Assembly (NCBI RefSeq): GCF_018327705.1
Contig: NZ_BNEM01000001.1
Span: forward strand, 4,402,001 to 4,466,000
Origin: Catellatospora sp. TT07R-123
GTDB taxonomy: Bacteria; Actinomycetota; Actinomycetes; Mycobacteriales; Micromonosporaceae
Length of the DNA stretch: 64,000 bases
Direction of reading: 5' to 3'
This document shows positions 21,008 through 28,267 of this stretch, piece after piece. A program made the position numbers and the translations under genes. The notes under the pieces are model-generated. The model did no database searches and was not told the DNA's origin. It worked only from the letters and a program-made list of their open reading frames with translations. Each line of letters starts with the position of its first letter. Within the stretch, counting starts at the first letter, position 1.

Positions 21008-21343
21008 CCGCTCCTCCCCTCCCCCACCCACCCCCGTGCGCTGGGTGCACTTTCGGGGAAAGTGCTGGAATCTTGGCCGCCTTTCGCGCAGTTTCCCCGA
21101 AACTGCATGATCCACGCGAGTTTCAAGATTCTTTGAGGTGGGGGTTTTGGGGGCGCGTGGTGGTGTTTCGGGGCGTTTGGATGGCATAAAACAGCCCTAA
21201 ACTGGATAAATATGAGCCTGGAGTCCCCGAGGAAGTCTCACGGTGAGGTTGCGGTCACGCAAGGTAGTCGTAGGATTACCGGCACGACCTCACCCCCGGT
21301 GAGAATCGCTTCACAGGCCGTAGTTTCTGGTAAGGGGACAGCC
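21008..21343. other. intergenic region with repeat element and leader
   Basis: 336 bases holding repeat copy 1 (21046-21107), then a lower-GC stretch (about 21110-21240) and a leader rich in short inverted pieces (CGGTGAGG... / CCTCACCCCCGGTGAG) before the secreted protein start. No gene was recognised; a longer in-frame N-terminal extension from 21212 is unlikely because the signal sequence begins at 21344. Confidence 0.55.
21046..21107 (-). repeat. dispersed double-hairpin element, copy 1 (inverse orientation)
   Basis: TGCACTTTCGGGGAAAGTGC, a 22-base spacer with GGAATCTTGG, then GCAGTTTCCCCGAAACTGC. Read on the minus strand it matches copies 2-4. Each arm is its own hairpin and the two loops (CGGGG and CCCCG) are complementary. 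Confidence 0.9.
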
Positions 21344-21883
21344 ATGCGCGGATCATTCGCTCTCGCGACCGTCATGATGATGGGCGGCGCCTGTGCCGCT
21401 CAGGCCACCACCGCGACGCACACCGCGCCCGTGCGCGGCGCCGTGGTCAGCTCCGTGGCCCAGGGCCCCGACATCGTCGACCTCCAGGGCGTGCGCGGCC
21501 TGCGGTTCGGCGACACCCGCACCGACCTCGACCCGCGCCTGGACAAGACCCGCATGGGCTGCGCCGCCCAGGCCAGTGGGATGCCCGAGGGCAGCCTGGT
21601 CTTCGGCCCGGACGACCGGCTGGCGCTGGTCTGGTTCGACCACCCGCTGCGTACGCCCGAGGGCGTGCACACCGGCAGCACCGTCGCGCAGGTGCGGGCG
21701 GCGTACCCGCAGGCGCAGGAGCTGACCCCGCCGACCGGCAGCTACCAGTTCGCCGGGTTGCTGGTGACCCAGGGCGACCGCGGCTATCTGTTCCTGCACG
21801 ACGGCTCGACCGTCCAGAAGGCCATCGCCGGCTACGGCGACTCACTGCGTCAGCTGTTCAACACCGGTTTCGGCGCCTGCTGA
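21344..21883 (+). CDS. secreted hypothetical protein (179 aa)
   Basis: ATG 21344 behind AAGGGGA. The N-terminus MRGSFALATVMMMGGACAAQ is a short signal sequence; GGAC gives a weak lipobox, so secretion versus lipid anchoring is open. The mature part opens with DLQGVRGLRFGDTRTDLDPRL, a pattern seen in actinobacterial exported proteins with a repeated GLRFGDT-type motif; a second similar block (GSTVAQVRAAYPQAQEL) follows at about 115. Two Cys remain (middle and last residue), which could pair. Function unknown. Confidence 0.7.
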   Translation: MRGSFALATVMMMGGACAAQATTATHTAPVRGAVVSSVAQGPDIVDLQGVRGLRFGDTRTDLDPRLDKTRMGCAAQASGMPEGSLVFGPDDRLALVWFDHPLRTPEGVHTGSTVAQVRAAYPQAQELTPPTGSYQFAGLLVTQGDRGYLFLHDGSTVQKAIAGYGDSLRQLFNTGFGAC

Positions 21884-21905
21884 AACATCGTGTATTGTCT
21901 GCGGC

Positions 21906-21995
21906 GGTGGTGTGTCCGAGTGGCCTAAGGAGCACGCCTCGAAAGCGTGTGAGGGGGTAACCCCTCCGCGGGTTCAAATCCCGCCGCCACCGCCA
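21906..21995 (+). tRNA. tRNA-Ser(CGA)
   Basis: Acceptor GGTGGTG (21906-21912) pairs with CGCCACC (21985-21991) including one G-U, discriminator G, encoded CCA. Anticodon loop CCTCGAAAG gives CGA. The long variable arm GAGGGGGTAACCCCTC is typical of serine tRNAs. Confidence 0.95.
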
Positions 21996-22062
21996 CGAGA
22001 ACGCCCGTTGGTTTCCACCGAGGAACCGGCGGGCGTTTTCTGCTGCGTGGGAAGATCAGCCC

Positions 22063-22770
22063 ATGAGTACGCATATCGGCGCCAAGCCCGGTGAGATCGC
22101 GGAGCGGGTCCTCATGCCCGGCGACCCGCTGCGGGCCAAATGGATCGCGGACAACTACCTCGAGAACGCGAACTGCTACTCGACGGTGCGCAACATGTTC
22201 GGCTTCACCGGCACGTACCAGGGGGTGCGGGTGTCGGTGCAGGGTTCCGGCATGGGCATGCCCTCGGCCTCGATCTACACCCACGAGCTGATCAACGACT
22301 ACGGCGTGAAGACGCTGATCCGGGTGGGTTCCTGCGGCGCGCTGGCCGAGTCCCTGAACCTGCGCGACGTGGTCGCGGCCATCGGGTCCAGCACCGACTC
22401 GAACATGAACCGGATGCGCTTCGACGGTCTGATCGACTACGCCCCGGTGGCCGACTTCGGCCTGCTGCGTACGGCGGTCGAGGTGGCCGAGCGGCGCGGC
22501 ATCACCATGCGGGTCGGCCCGATCCTGGCCGCGGACGCCTTCTACACCGACCGCCCCGACCTGTACGACACGCTGGCCGACTACGGCGTGCTGGCGGTCG
22601 AGATGGAGTCGGCGGCGCTGTACACGATCGCGGCCCGCTACGACGCGCGCGCGCTGACCATCCTGACCGTCAGCGACCACATCAAGCGGGGCGAGGCCAC
22701 CACCGCCCAGGAGCGCGAGCAGACCTTCTCCCAGATGGTCGAGATCGCCCTGGACACCGCCATCGCCTGA
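22063..22770 (+). CDS. deoD: purine-nucleoside phosphorylase, DeoD type
   Basis: Splits purine (deoxy)ribonucleosides with phosphate for salvage; hexameric and cytosolic. 235 aa, the standard length for this trimer-of-dimers class. Phosphate-binding GDPLRAK at about 20-26; RVGSCGAL near 87; the nucleoside-binding [15 protein letters not shown] near 178-192; and the catalytic Asp in [10 protein letters not shown] near 204. It stands alone after tRNA-Ser(CGA) and is closed by a very strong terminator. Confidence 0.95.
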   Translation: MSTHIGAKPGEIAERVLMPGDPLRAKWIADNYLENANCYSTVRNMFGFTGTYQGVRVSVQGSGMGMPSASIYTHELINDYGVKTLIRVGSCGALAESLNLRDVVAAIGSSTDSNMNRMRFDGLIDYAPVADFGLLRTAVEVAERRGITMRVGPILAADAFYTDRPDLYDTLADYGVLAVEMESAALYTIAARYDARALTILTVSDHIKRGEATTAQEREQTFSQMVEIALDTAIA

Positions 22771-22777
22771 CGCCTCG

Positions 22778-22842
22778 TTCGCGTGTGCCGGGCGATCGGG
22801 GACGTCCCGCGCCGCACACCCCGATCGCCCGGCACATGCGAA
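22778..22842 (+). terminator. long inverted repeat terminator after deoD
   Basis: A 24-base arm (22778-22801, starting TTCGCGTGTGCC) is complementary to 22819-22842 with one mismatch, loop of 17 bases. It is unusually long for a terminator. Confidence 0.75.
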
Positions 22843-22873
22843 GGGCGCCTCCTCCCGGTGGGAGAAGGCGCCC
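22843..22873 (-). terminator. terminator for the DUF6114 gene
   Basis: GGGCGCCTCCTCCC pairs with GGGAGAAGGCGCCC with one mismatch and a 3-base loop, abutting the deoD terminator and facing the minus-strand gene. Confidence 0.7.
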
Positions 22874-22895
22874 TCGGATGTACCGCATGCACCGG

Positions 22896-24266
22896 CTACA
22901 GCGTGGTGACCTTGAGGTCGGGTGCCGTGAGCACCGGCGAGTCGACGAACACCAGGTCGATCACCGGGTCGGTGAAGAACACCAGCGGGAGCGGGAGGCC
23001 CGGCGGCAGCGACGTCGGGCTGTAGTCGACCGGGATGACGCCGAGCAGGTTCCCGCGGAACCTGCTCGTGTAGAACTTCACGGTGTCACCCTTGACCGTC
23101 AGCTTCGGCGTGGTCAGCTCCTGGTCGGCGCCGTCCTTGCCGTACACGTGGAGCTTGAAGTCCACCGTGTCCGACTGGGTCATCGAGAACTGGAGCACCT
23201 CGATCGTGCCCGAGCGGGTCGGCAGGTGCACGATCCCGTCGAACACCAGGTTGTACATGGTGACCCGGCTGCCGGTCAGCAGCGAGGCGCGCTCGGCGAC
23301 CAGCGGCTGGCCCTTGGCCGCCTGCAGCTGCTTGGCCGTCGGGGACGGCGTCGGCGAGGCGGGGTCCGAGTCGTCCGGGGACGGCTCGGCCGTCGGCGAG
23401 CCGGAGGGTTCCGGCGAGGCCGACGGCTTCGGCGACGCCGACGGGCTGGGCTCGCCTCCCCCGGCCGACGCCGACGGCGACGGCTCGGGCGAGGCGGACG
23501 GGCAGGGGGTGGGGCTGGCCGACGGCGACGGAGTAACCTCCGCCGCCGCGCCGAGCAGGTTGCCCACGGTGCCGATCAGGCCGCCCACGACGGTCCGGAC
23601 CGGACCGGCGGCCGCCTGGGCCGTGCCGCACTCGGCGGCGCGGGCCGGCTGCTGGGCCGCGACCACGCCCAGCATGGACGCGGTCAGGGTCGCCATGACG
23701 ATGCCCAGCGCCGCGTGGCGCCCACCGCCGGGGCGGTCCTGACCGGTGATCGGCTCGCCGTACGGCTCGCGCTGGGTCGGCACGCCGCCGCGCAGCGGGT
23801 TGACCGCCGGCGGCAGGGTGTCGGTCATCGGGCCGTCGAGCAGGTCGTCCACGTCGGCCGAGTGACCGCCGCCGTCGGCGTCCGGGTCGTCGTCGCGCTC
23901 AGCCTGGTCGCCCTTGCCGGGCGCCGGGTTCCAGGCGAAGACGAGTCCGCCGCCGACGATGCCGAGGATCGTGCCGAGGAACCAGCCGCCCAGGTTCACC
24001 GCGATCAGCGAGTAGATCGCCACGAACACGCCGACCAGGCCGTAGAACATCCGCTGCGCCGGCGAGAACCAGGCCAGCAGCCCTGCCACCACGAGGATGA
24101 ACGGGATGAGCAGGGACTGGAGCCCGGTGATGCCGACACTGATGGTGGCGCCGTCCAGGGTCATCTTCGTACTGCCGATGATCTCCACACCGGCGAGTAT
24201 GAGGAGCTTGCCACCCCAGTACGGCCGGCTGCGGCGCCAGGCGCCATACCGTTGCCACGGGTTCAC
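22896..24266 (-). CDS. DUF6114 membrane protein with long C-terminal extension
   Basis: 456 aa from a GTG at 24266 behind GGAGG. It opens NPWQRYGAWRRSRPYWGG and then has four membrane helices to about 115, the DUF6114 domain. In actinomycetes this is regularly the neighbour of DUF6230, as here. A charged linker, another helix near 195-215, a Pro/Ser/Glu-rich stalk (SPSASP repeats, about 250-320) and a beta-rich C-terminal domain follow, longer than the minimal DUF6114 proteins. The stalk suggests the last domain lies outside in the wall. No biochemical role is known to me; the pairing suggests a complex with the DUF6230 protein. Confidence 0.85.
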   Translation of the reverse strand: MNPWQRYGAWRRSRPYWGGKLLILAGVEIIGSTKMTLDGATISVGITGLQSLLIPFILVVAGLLAWFSPAQRMFYGLVGVFVAIYSLIAVNLGGWFLGTILGIVGGGLVFAWNPAPGKGDQAERDDDPDADGGGHSADVDDLLDGPMTDTLPPAVNPLRGGVPTQREPYGEPITGQDRPGGGRHAALGIVMATLTASMLGVVAAQQPARAAECGTAQAAAGPVRTVVGGLIGTVGNLLGAAAEVTPSPSASPTPCPSASPEPSPSASAGGGEPSPSASPKPSASPEPSGSPTAEPSPDDSDPASPTPSPTAKQLQAAKGQPLVAERASLLTGSRVTMYNLVFDGIVHLPTRSGTIEVLQFSMTQSDTVDFKLHVYGKDGADQELTTPKLTVKGDTVKFYTSRFRGNLLGVIPVDYSPTSLPPGLPLPLVFFTDPVIDLVFVDSPVLTAPDLKVTTL

Positions 24267-24339
24267 GGGTGCCTCCAAGGAAAAACGGCCGGGGGTGGGC
24301 CATGATGACACGCCCCCGGCCGAAACGGCTCGGCCAGTG

Positions 24340-24963
24340 TCAGCCGGGGAAGCAGCCGGTCGAGTTCGCCTCGACCGTCAGCGACAGACCGACCAGGTTG
24401 AAGGTGCCGGCCTGGGTGCTGCGGGCGACCTGCTTGACGTTGTCGATCTCGGCGCCGTCGGCCTCCTGGCCGAACAGGCCGGCGTTGCCCGCGTGCGGGC
24501 CACCGGCGGTGAGCTCGGACGCGTCGGCGCCGATGTTGATGTTGGTGAACTCGGCGTCACCGGCCAGGCTGTCCATGCCGATCAGCAGGTTGTGCGCGGT
24601 CACCGGCTTGCCCGGCTCGTTGCCGGCCCGGATGAACAGCGTGAACGTGCCGAACGGAAGCGGCGTGGTGACCGACTGGCAGAGGTTGGTCAGCGTCGCG
24701 TCCTTGATCGCCGACATGGCCACCGCGTGCGGGGTGCCGTTCTTCTCCACCAGCACGCCGCCGTACTGGCTGAAGCCGTCGGCGCTGAGGTGGCTGGCCG
24801 CGATCTTCGCGGTCTGACCCGAGATGTGGAAGGTGACCGGGACCGCGCCCTGAGCCACTCCGGCCATGAGGCCCGAGACGGCGACGGCGGCCGGCACCAC
24901 GACGGCGGCGAAACGCCGCCACCTGGTACGCCCCAGTACCAGGTTGCCTTGCGAGTCCTTCAC
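24340..24963 (-). CDS. DUF6230 family exported protein
   Basis: 207 aa from GTG 24963, 5 bases after GAGGAGG. A short cytoplasmic start with GRTRWRRFAAVVVPAAVAVS leads into a signal or anchor helix to about 40. The mature part has the family's features: VTFHISGQTAKIAASHL, FSQYGGVLVEKNG, and a C-terminal single Cys near the end (TGCFPG) that could pair with C in NLCQSV. It was formerly annotated as cholesterol esterase in streptomycetes without basis. 73 bases upstream of the DUF6114 gene; clearly one operon. Confidence 0.85.
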   Translation of the reverse strand: MKDSQGNLVLGRTRWRRFAAVVVPAAVAVSGLMAGVAQGAVPVTFHISGQTAKIAASHLSADGFSQYGGVLVEKNGTPHAVAMSAIKDATLTNLCQSVTTPLPFGTFTLFIRAGNEPGKPVTAHNLLIGMDSLAGDAEFTNINIGADASELTAGGPHAGNAGLFGQEADGAEIDNVKQVARSTQAGTFNLVGLSLTVEANSTGCFPG

Positions 24964-25221
24964 GTGGACCTCCTCGCGTTGGGGGTTGCCCCGCGGCGCC
25001 TCGCCAGCGGGGTTCGTCTGCACCGGCGCGCAGGAGTACGGCGCGCTCGGGGGTGGGCAAGATGTTTCCGCCTTATGACGCGGACCACAAGGGGCTAGCT
25101 ACCCGCCGGTAACACGCGGTGGTGTGCGTGATCTACAAATGTCACGCAGGGTTAATGAACTCGCGGCATTGGCCAGCGGATGTCCGACTCGCACATGAGG
25201 CACGTCACAGACGGTCGAGAT

Positions 25222-25235
25222 TTACCTTAAGGTAA
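25222..25235. promoter_or_regulatory. 14-bp perfect palindrome, candidate operator of the DUF6230-DUF6114 operon
   Basis: TTACCTTAAGGTAA, followed by two GTAAC units in direct repeat (25232-25236, 25242-25246). It lies about 260 bases upstream of the DUF6230 start. AT-rich palindromes are rare in this sequence, which makes it stand out. The binding protein is unknown. Confidence 0.4.
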
Positions 25236-25381
25236 CGGTTTTGTAACGACAGCCTGCCAATCAGCTGAACGGCCAGGGGGTATATCCCCTGGAGGGCGCG
25301 GCAGGCGGCGGCACACGGGTTGCGCCTACCGCGCCCGGCGTACCACCTGCGCCTCGCTGGCTGCAGTCAGCACACCCTCGA

Positions 25382-25419
25382 CCTCAGGGACCATGGGGTG
25401 CGAGCCATGGGACCTGAGG
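25382..25419. promoter_or_regulatory. interrupted inverted repeat upstream of the GntR-like gene
   Basis: CCTCAGGGACCATGG (25382-25396) and CCATGGGACCTGAGG (25405-25419) are complementary except for two positions, with an 8-base centre. It could be an operator or a terminator; 115-150 bases before the regulator start. Confidence 0.4.
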
Positions 25420-25533
25420 CCTTCATCACCATAAACGAGCTAGTTGACTATGTCTAGAGACGATGAAGAGAAGAGTTGATTCCGGACAAGTGACGGTGAT
25501 CTACTACTGGGGCGAGCCATGGGAGATGACCGT

Positions 25534-25761
25534 ATGACCGCCAAGTACGAGCGGCTGGCGAACGCCATCCGCGAGAGGATCCGCTCGGGAGAGCTGAAGC
25601 CGGGAGACAAGCTGCCGTCCATCAGCCAGCTCCGCGAGGAGTACCAGATCAGCTACGGCTCCGTGCGCGGTGCCATGCTGGTCCTCAAGGCTGAGAACCT
25701 GATCGAGGGACGACAGGGAGACGGCGTCTTCGTCAAGGACCCCAACCGCAAGGAAGACTGA
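25534..25761 (+). CDS. small GntR-type winged helix-turn-helix protein
   Basis: 75 aa from ATG 25534, which has GGGAGA at a good distance; ATG 25519 would add MGDDR but has no ribosome site. The wing-helix is complete: KYERLANAIRERIRSGELKPGDKLPS is the GntR N-terminal helix (quoted in part), SISQLREEYQISYGSVRGAM the recognition helices, and IEGRQGDGVFV the wing. There is no effector domain, so it is a bare DNA-binding module, like many short actinobacterial proteins of this type and KorSA-like regulators of integrative elements. It probably binds the inverted repeats upstream. Confidence 0.8.
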   Translation: MTAKYERLANAIRERIRSGELKPGDKLPSISQLREEYQISYGSVRGAMLVLKAENLIEGRQGDGVFVKDPNRKED

Positions 25762-25842
25762 CCGGCGGTTGCCCGAGCACCCGTGCCGCGCTTGTGCGGC
25801 CGGGCGCTTTTGTATGCCCGGCGGACGCCCATGACGACATCG

Positions 25843-25878
25843 AAAAAAGGGACCCGGCCAGTCGGCCGGGTCCCTTTT
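25843..25878. terminator. classical bidirectional intrinsic terminator
   Basis: AAAAAAGGGACCCGGCC and GGCCGGGTCCCTTTT: 11-bp GC stem, 4-base loop, A-run on the left and T-run on the right, so it works on both strands between convergent genes. Confidence 0.9.
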
Positions 25879-25892
25879 CGGTGGTACGAGTG

Positions 25893-27938
25893 TCAGCGCA
25901 GCGTGCGGCTGGCACCGTTCTGCGCCGCCCGAAGCTGCTCCGCCATCTCCTGGAGCTGCTCGCGAGTGCGGTGGTACGTCGAGACGGGGACCGAGGTGGA
26001 CGCCGTCTTGCCGGTCGTACGCGCGCCGAGCGTGGTCGGGTTGTTCTGCGGGTCCCACCCGGCCGGGCCGCTGACCAGCGTGCCGGCCTCGGCGTCGAGC
26101 GCGGTGCTGACCGCGCCGGAGCCACCGAAGATCAGCACGGTGTTGATCGAGCCGCTGTCCGACTCCAGCATCCCCTGCACCTCCGGGTGCAGCGTGGTGC
26201 TGGTGCCCGGGGTCAGCAGCAGCGGGCCGTTGAGCGTGGCCATCAGCGCACCGCCGGCCAGCGCGTCCGGCCAGTTGGCGCCGGTCGCCAGGCCGACCGT
26301 CGCCTCGCCGCCGAAGAACTGCCACGCCGTGGCGCGGGCCGTCTCGTAGCGGTTCGCGCCGGTGACCGGGATCGGGGAGTAGTTCGTCGGCGACGAGAGC
26401 GCCTGAACCGCCTGACCGCCGATGCCGTAGAGGAACGTGCTGTCGGTCAGACCGTCCAGGAACTGCTTGGTCGGCGCGGGCAGGACCTTGTCGCTGGTCA
26501 GCACCACGACTGCCCGCCCGCTCGAGCCGGGGTAGTTGAACGAGCCCGCCGCCGCGCCGGCCGCCAGCGCGTCCGGGTAGTTGGCGCCGGTCGCCGCGAG
26601 GACGAACGTGGGCCGCTGGCCCTCGAGGATCGCGTCGGCGATGCTCACCGAGGTGCTGTACCGGTTGTCGCCGGACAGGCGCTCCACGTTGTAGTGCATC
26701 GCCACGATCTTCTGCTCGACCGCCGCCGAGAGGGCGCCGGTGCCGCCGAGCAGGTAGACCGTCGCCGAGGTGTCGTCGCCCAGCAGGCGCGCGATCTCGG
26801 CCTCGGTCGCGGCGTCCAGCGACGTCGGCAGGGTCATCAGCAGCGGACCCTGCTTCGCGGCGGCCAGCGCGGAACCGCTGAGCGCGTCGGCGAAGGTGTC
26901 CGACCGGGACAGCACGACCGCCTTGGCCTTCGCCCGGGGGTCGGCCGCGTCGGTGGCCGTGGCCCAGTGCGACTTCGACACCTGGATCGCGGTGTCGTAG
27001 CGGTTGCTGCCCTGGAGCCGGGCGACCTTGCTCTTCAGCGTGGTCTGGTACGCCGGCTTGCCCGACTGCGCGGTCTGCGAGACCGGCGCGTCGGCCTGGC
27101 TGCCGTCCGCCTTGGCCGTGGCGATGCCCGTGCCGTAGCTGAACGCGACGGCGGTGCCGTCGGGCGACCACACCGGGTTGTCGCTGGCCACACCGGTGCT
27201 GACGACCTGGACCAGGTCACCGCCGGTCGGGTTCGAGACGTAGATCTGGCCGCCGCGGACGAAGGCCACCCTCGTGCCGTCGGGCGAGATCGCCGGGTTG
27301 GCGGCGTTGGTGATGACCGTCTCGCTGGCACTCGGCTTCTGGACGTGGACCGACGGCGTGCCGGTGGGCGTGCCGTTGCTGTCGGCCTGGCGCTGGTAGA
27401 CCAGCGTGCCGCCGGCGTTGCCGTCGGGGTTGGTGTAGTTGTAGCCGTCGCCGACCGAGTACAGCCAGTCGTACATGGTGCCGGAGCCGTCGACCTGACG
27501 CAGCTCCCACGGCTCGTTGGCCGCGGGCTTGTCGGCGAAGACCACCAGGCCGGTGCCGAGCCAGGTGGGCGACGACCGGACGTGGCCGTCGGTGCCGAAG
27601 CCGTAGGTGTACCAGGTCCGGCTGTCGGTGTTGTTGTAACGCACCGAGCTGAGGTCGCCGTCCACGTCGATGAACAGCGCCCGGCTGCCGTCCGGCGTCC
27701 AGGCCACCTCGGTCACGGGCTCGTTGGCCGGCGACGCGCAGTTGGTGGTCGGGCAGTAGTACGGCACCAGGTTGTTGGAACCCTGGATGGCGATGAGCGA
27801 ACCGGTCGCCCAGGTCAGCTTGCCGGTGCCGCCGTAGCTGGCACCCGCGGCGGTCGGCATGGCTCCGACGGCGAGCAGACCCGCCGCGGCCAGGGCCGCG
27901 GCATACGCCAGCGGCTTCTTGAAGGGGGATGAAGTCAA
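25893..27938 (-). CDS. secreted cell wall-binding repeat 2 protein with beta-propeller-like N-terminus
   Basis: 681 aa from a TTG start behind GAGGAG. The signal peptide ends near GAMPTAAGAS. Residues about 35-330 carry TolB/WD40-like blades (AWTPDGSRALF, NPAISPDGTRVAF, PVWSPDGTAVAF). From about 335 three cell-wall-binding type 2 repeats follow, each with NRYDTAI / DTFADALSGSALA / VYLLGGTGALS-like blocks. In clostridia such repeats hold surface proteins non-covalently on anionic wall polymers. It sits divergent to a large secreted subtilase and is paralogous to 37751-39673. The propeller ligand is unknown. Confidence 0.88.
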   Translation of the reverse strand: MTSSPFKKPLAYAAALAAAGLLAVGAMPTAAGASYGGTGKLTWATGSLIAIQGSNNLVPYYCPTTNCASPANEPVTEVAWTPDGSRALFIDVDGDLSSVRYNNTDSRTWYTYGFGTDGHVRSSPTWLGTGLVVFADKPAANEPWELRQVDGSGTMYDWLYSVGDGYNYTNPDGNAGGTLVYQRQADSNGTPTGTPSVHVQKPSASETVITNAANPAISPDGTRVAFVRGGQIYVSNPTGGDLVQVVSTGVASDNPVWSPDGTAVAFSYGTGIATAKADGSQADAPVSQTAQSGKPAYQTTLKSKVARLQGSNRYDTAIQVSKSHWATATDAADPRAKAKAVVLSRSDTFADALSGSALAAAKQGPLLMTLPTSLDAATEAEIARLLGDDTSATVYLLGGTGALSAAVEQKIVAMHYNVERLSGDNRYSTSVSIADAILEGQRPTFVLAATGANYPDALAAGAAAGSFNYPGSSGRAVVVLTSDKVLPAPTKQFLDGLTDSTFLYGIGGQAVQALSSPTNYSPIPVTGANRYETARATAWQFFGGEATVGLATGANWPDALAGGALMATLNGPLLLTPGTSTTLHPEVQGMLESDSGSINTVLIFGGSGAVSTALDAEAGTLVSGPAGWDPQNNPTTLGARTTGKTASTSVPVSTYHRTREQLQEMAEQLRAAQNGASRTLR

Positions 27939-28267
27939 GAGGGGACTCCTCGGATCCTGCGCCGCACTCGACCCCGTGTCGGTGCCGTGCAGCTTGCTCG
28001 CTCGGGGCGGCGCAGCTCATCACCCTAGGGCCGATGGCAGGAGCACGCCACCCCGGGCCAAGACGCGGCAGGTGGATCCAATACCGCCAACGACCGCAAA
28101 ACGGGCAGCTGACCAGTGGTGAATCGTCCGAACGGATAGCCGGAGCAGCCTCGACGGACAGACTAGTGGATCTCGATGTGTCCTGTCGGTCGGTTGTGCC
28201 GCAGGTGAATGTGGTGGAAGGCTGCGGCGGCGCCCTGTGGGCGCGGTTTCACCACGGGGAGGAAATC
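27939..28267. other. divergent promoter region of wall-binding protein and subtilase
   Basis: 329 bases. It contains the TTG gene's ribosome site at its left end and GGGGAGGA for the protease at its right end. A GCGCCC/GGGCGC hairpin at about 28231-28246 precedes the protease start. No gene is seen. Confidence 0.5.

Larger units (their letters stand above)
24964..25518. other. large intergenic region with several palindromes
   Basis: 555 bases between the divergent DUF6230 and GntR-like genes, lower in GC than the surroundings. It holds a perfect 14-bp palindrome (25222-25235), a hairpin CCAGGGG/CCCCTGG at 25273-25292, an interrupted inverted repeat (25382-25419), and A/T-rich patches. No protein gene was recognised on either strand. 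Confidence 0.6.

Noticed and set aside
21236-21300. Possible c-di-GMP (GEMM) riboswitch: CACGCAA followed by GGTAGTCGTAGGATTACCG
   Set aside because: The second conserved strand and tetraloop-receptor parts of the motif are missing and the helices cannot be completed.
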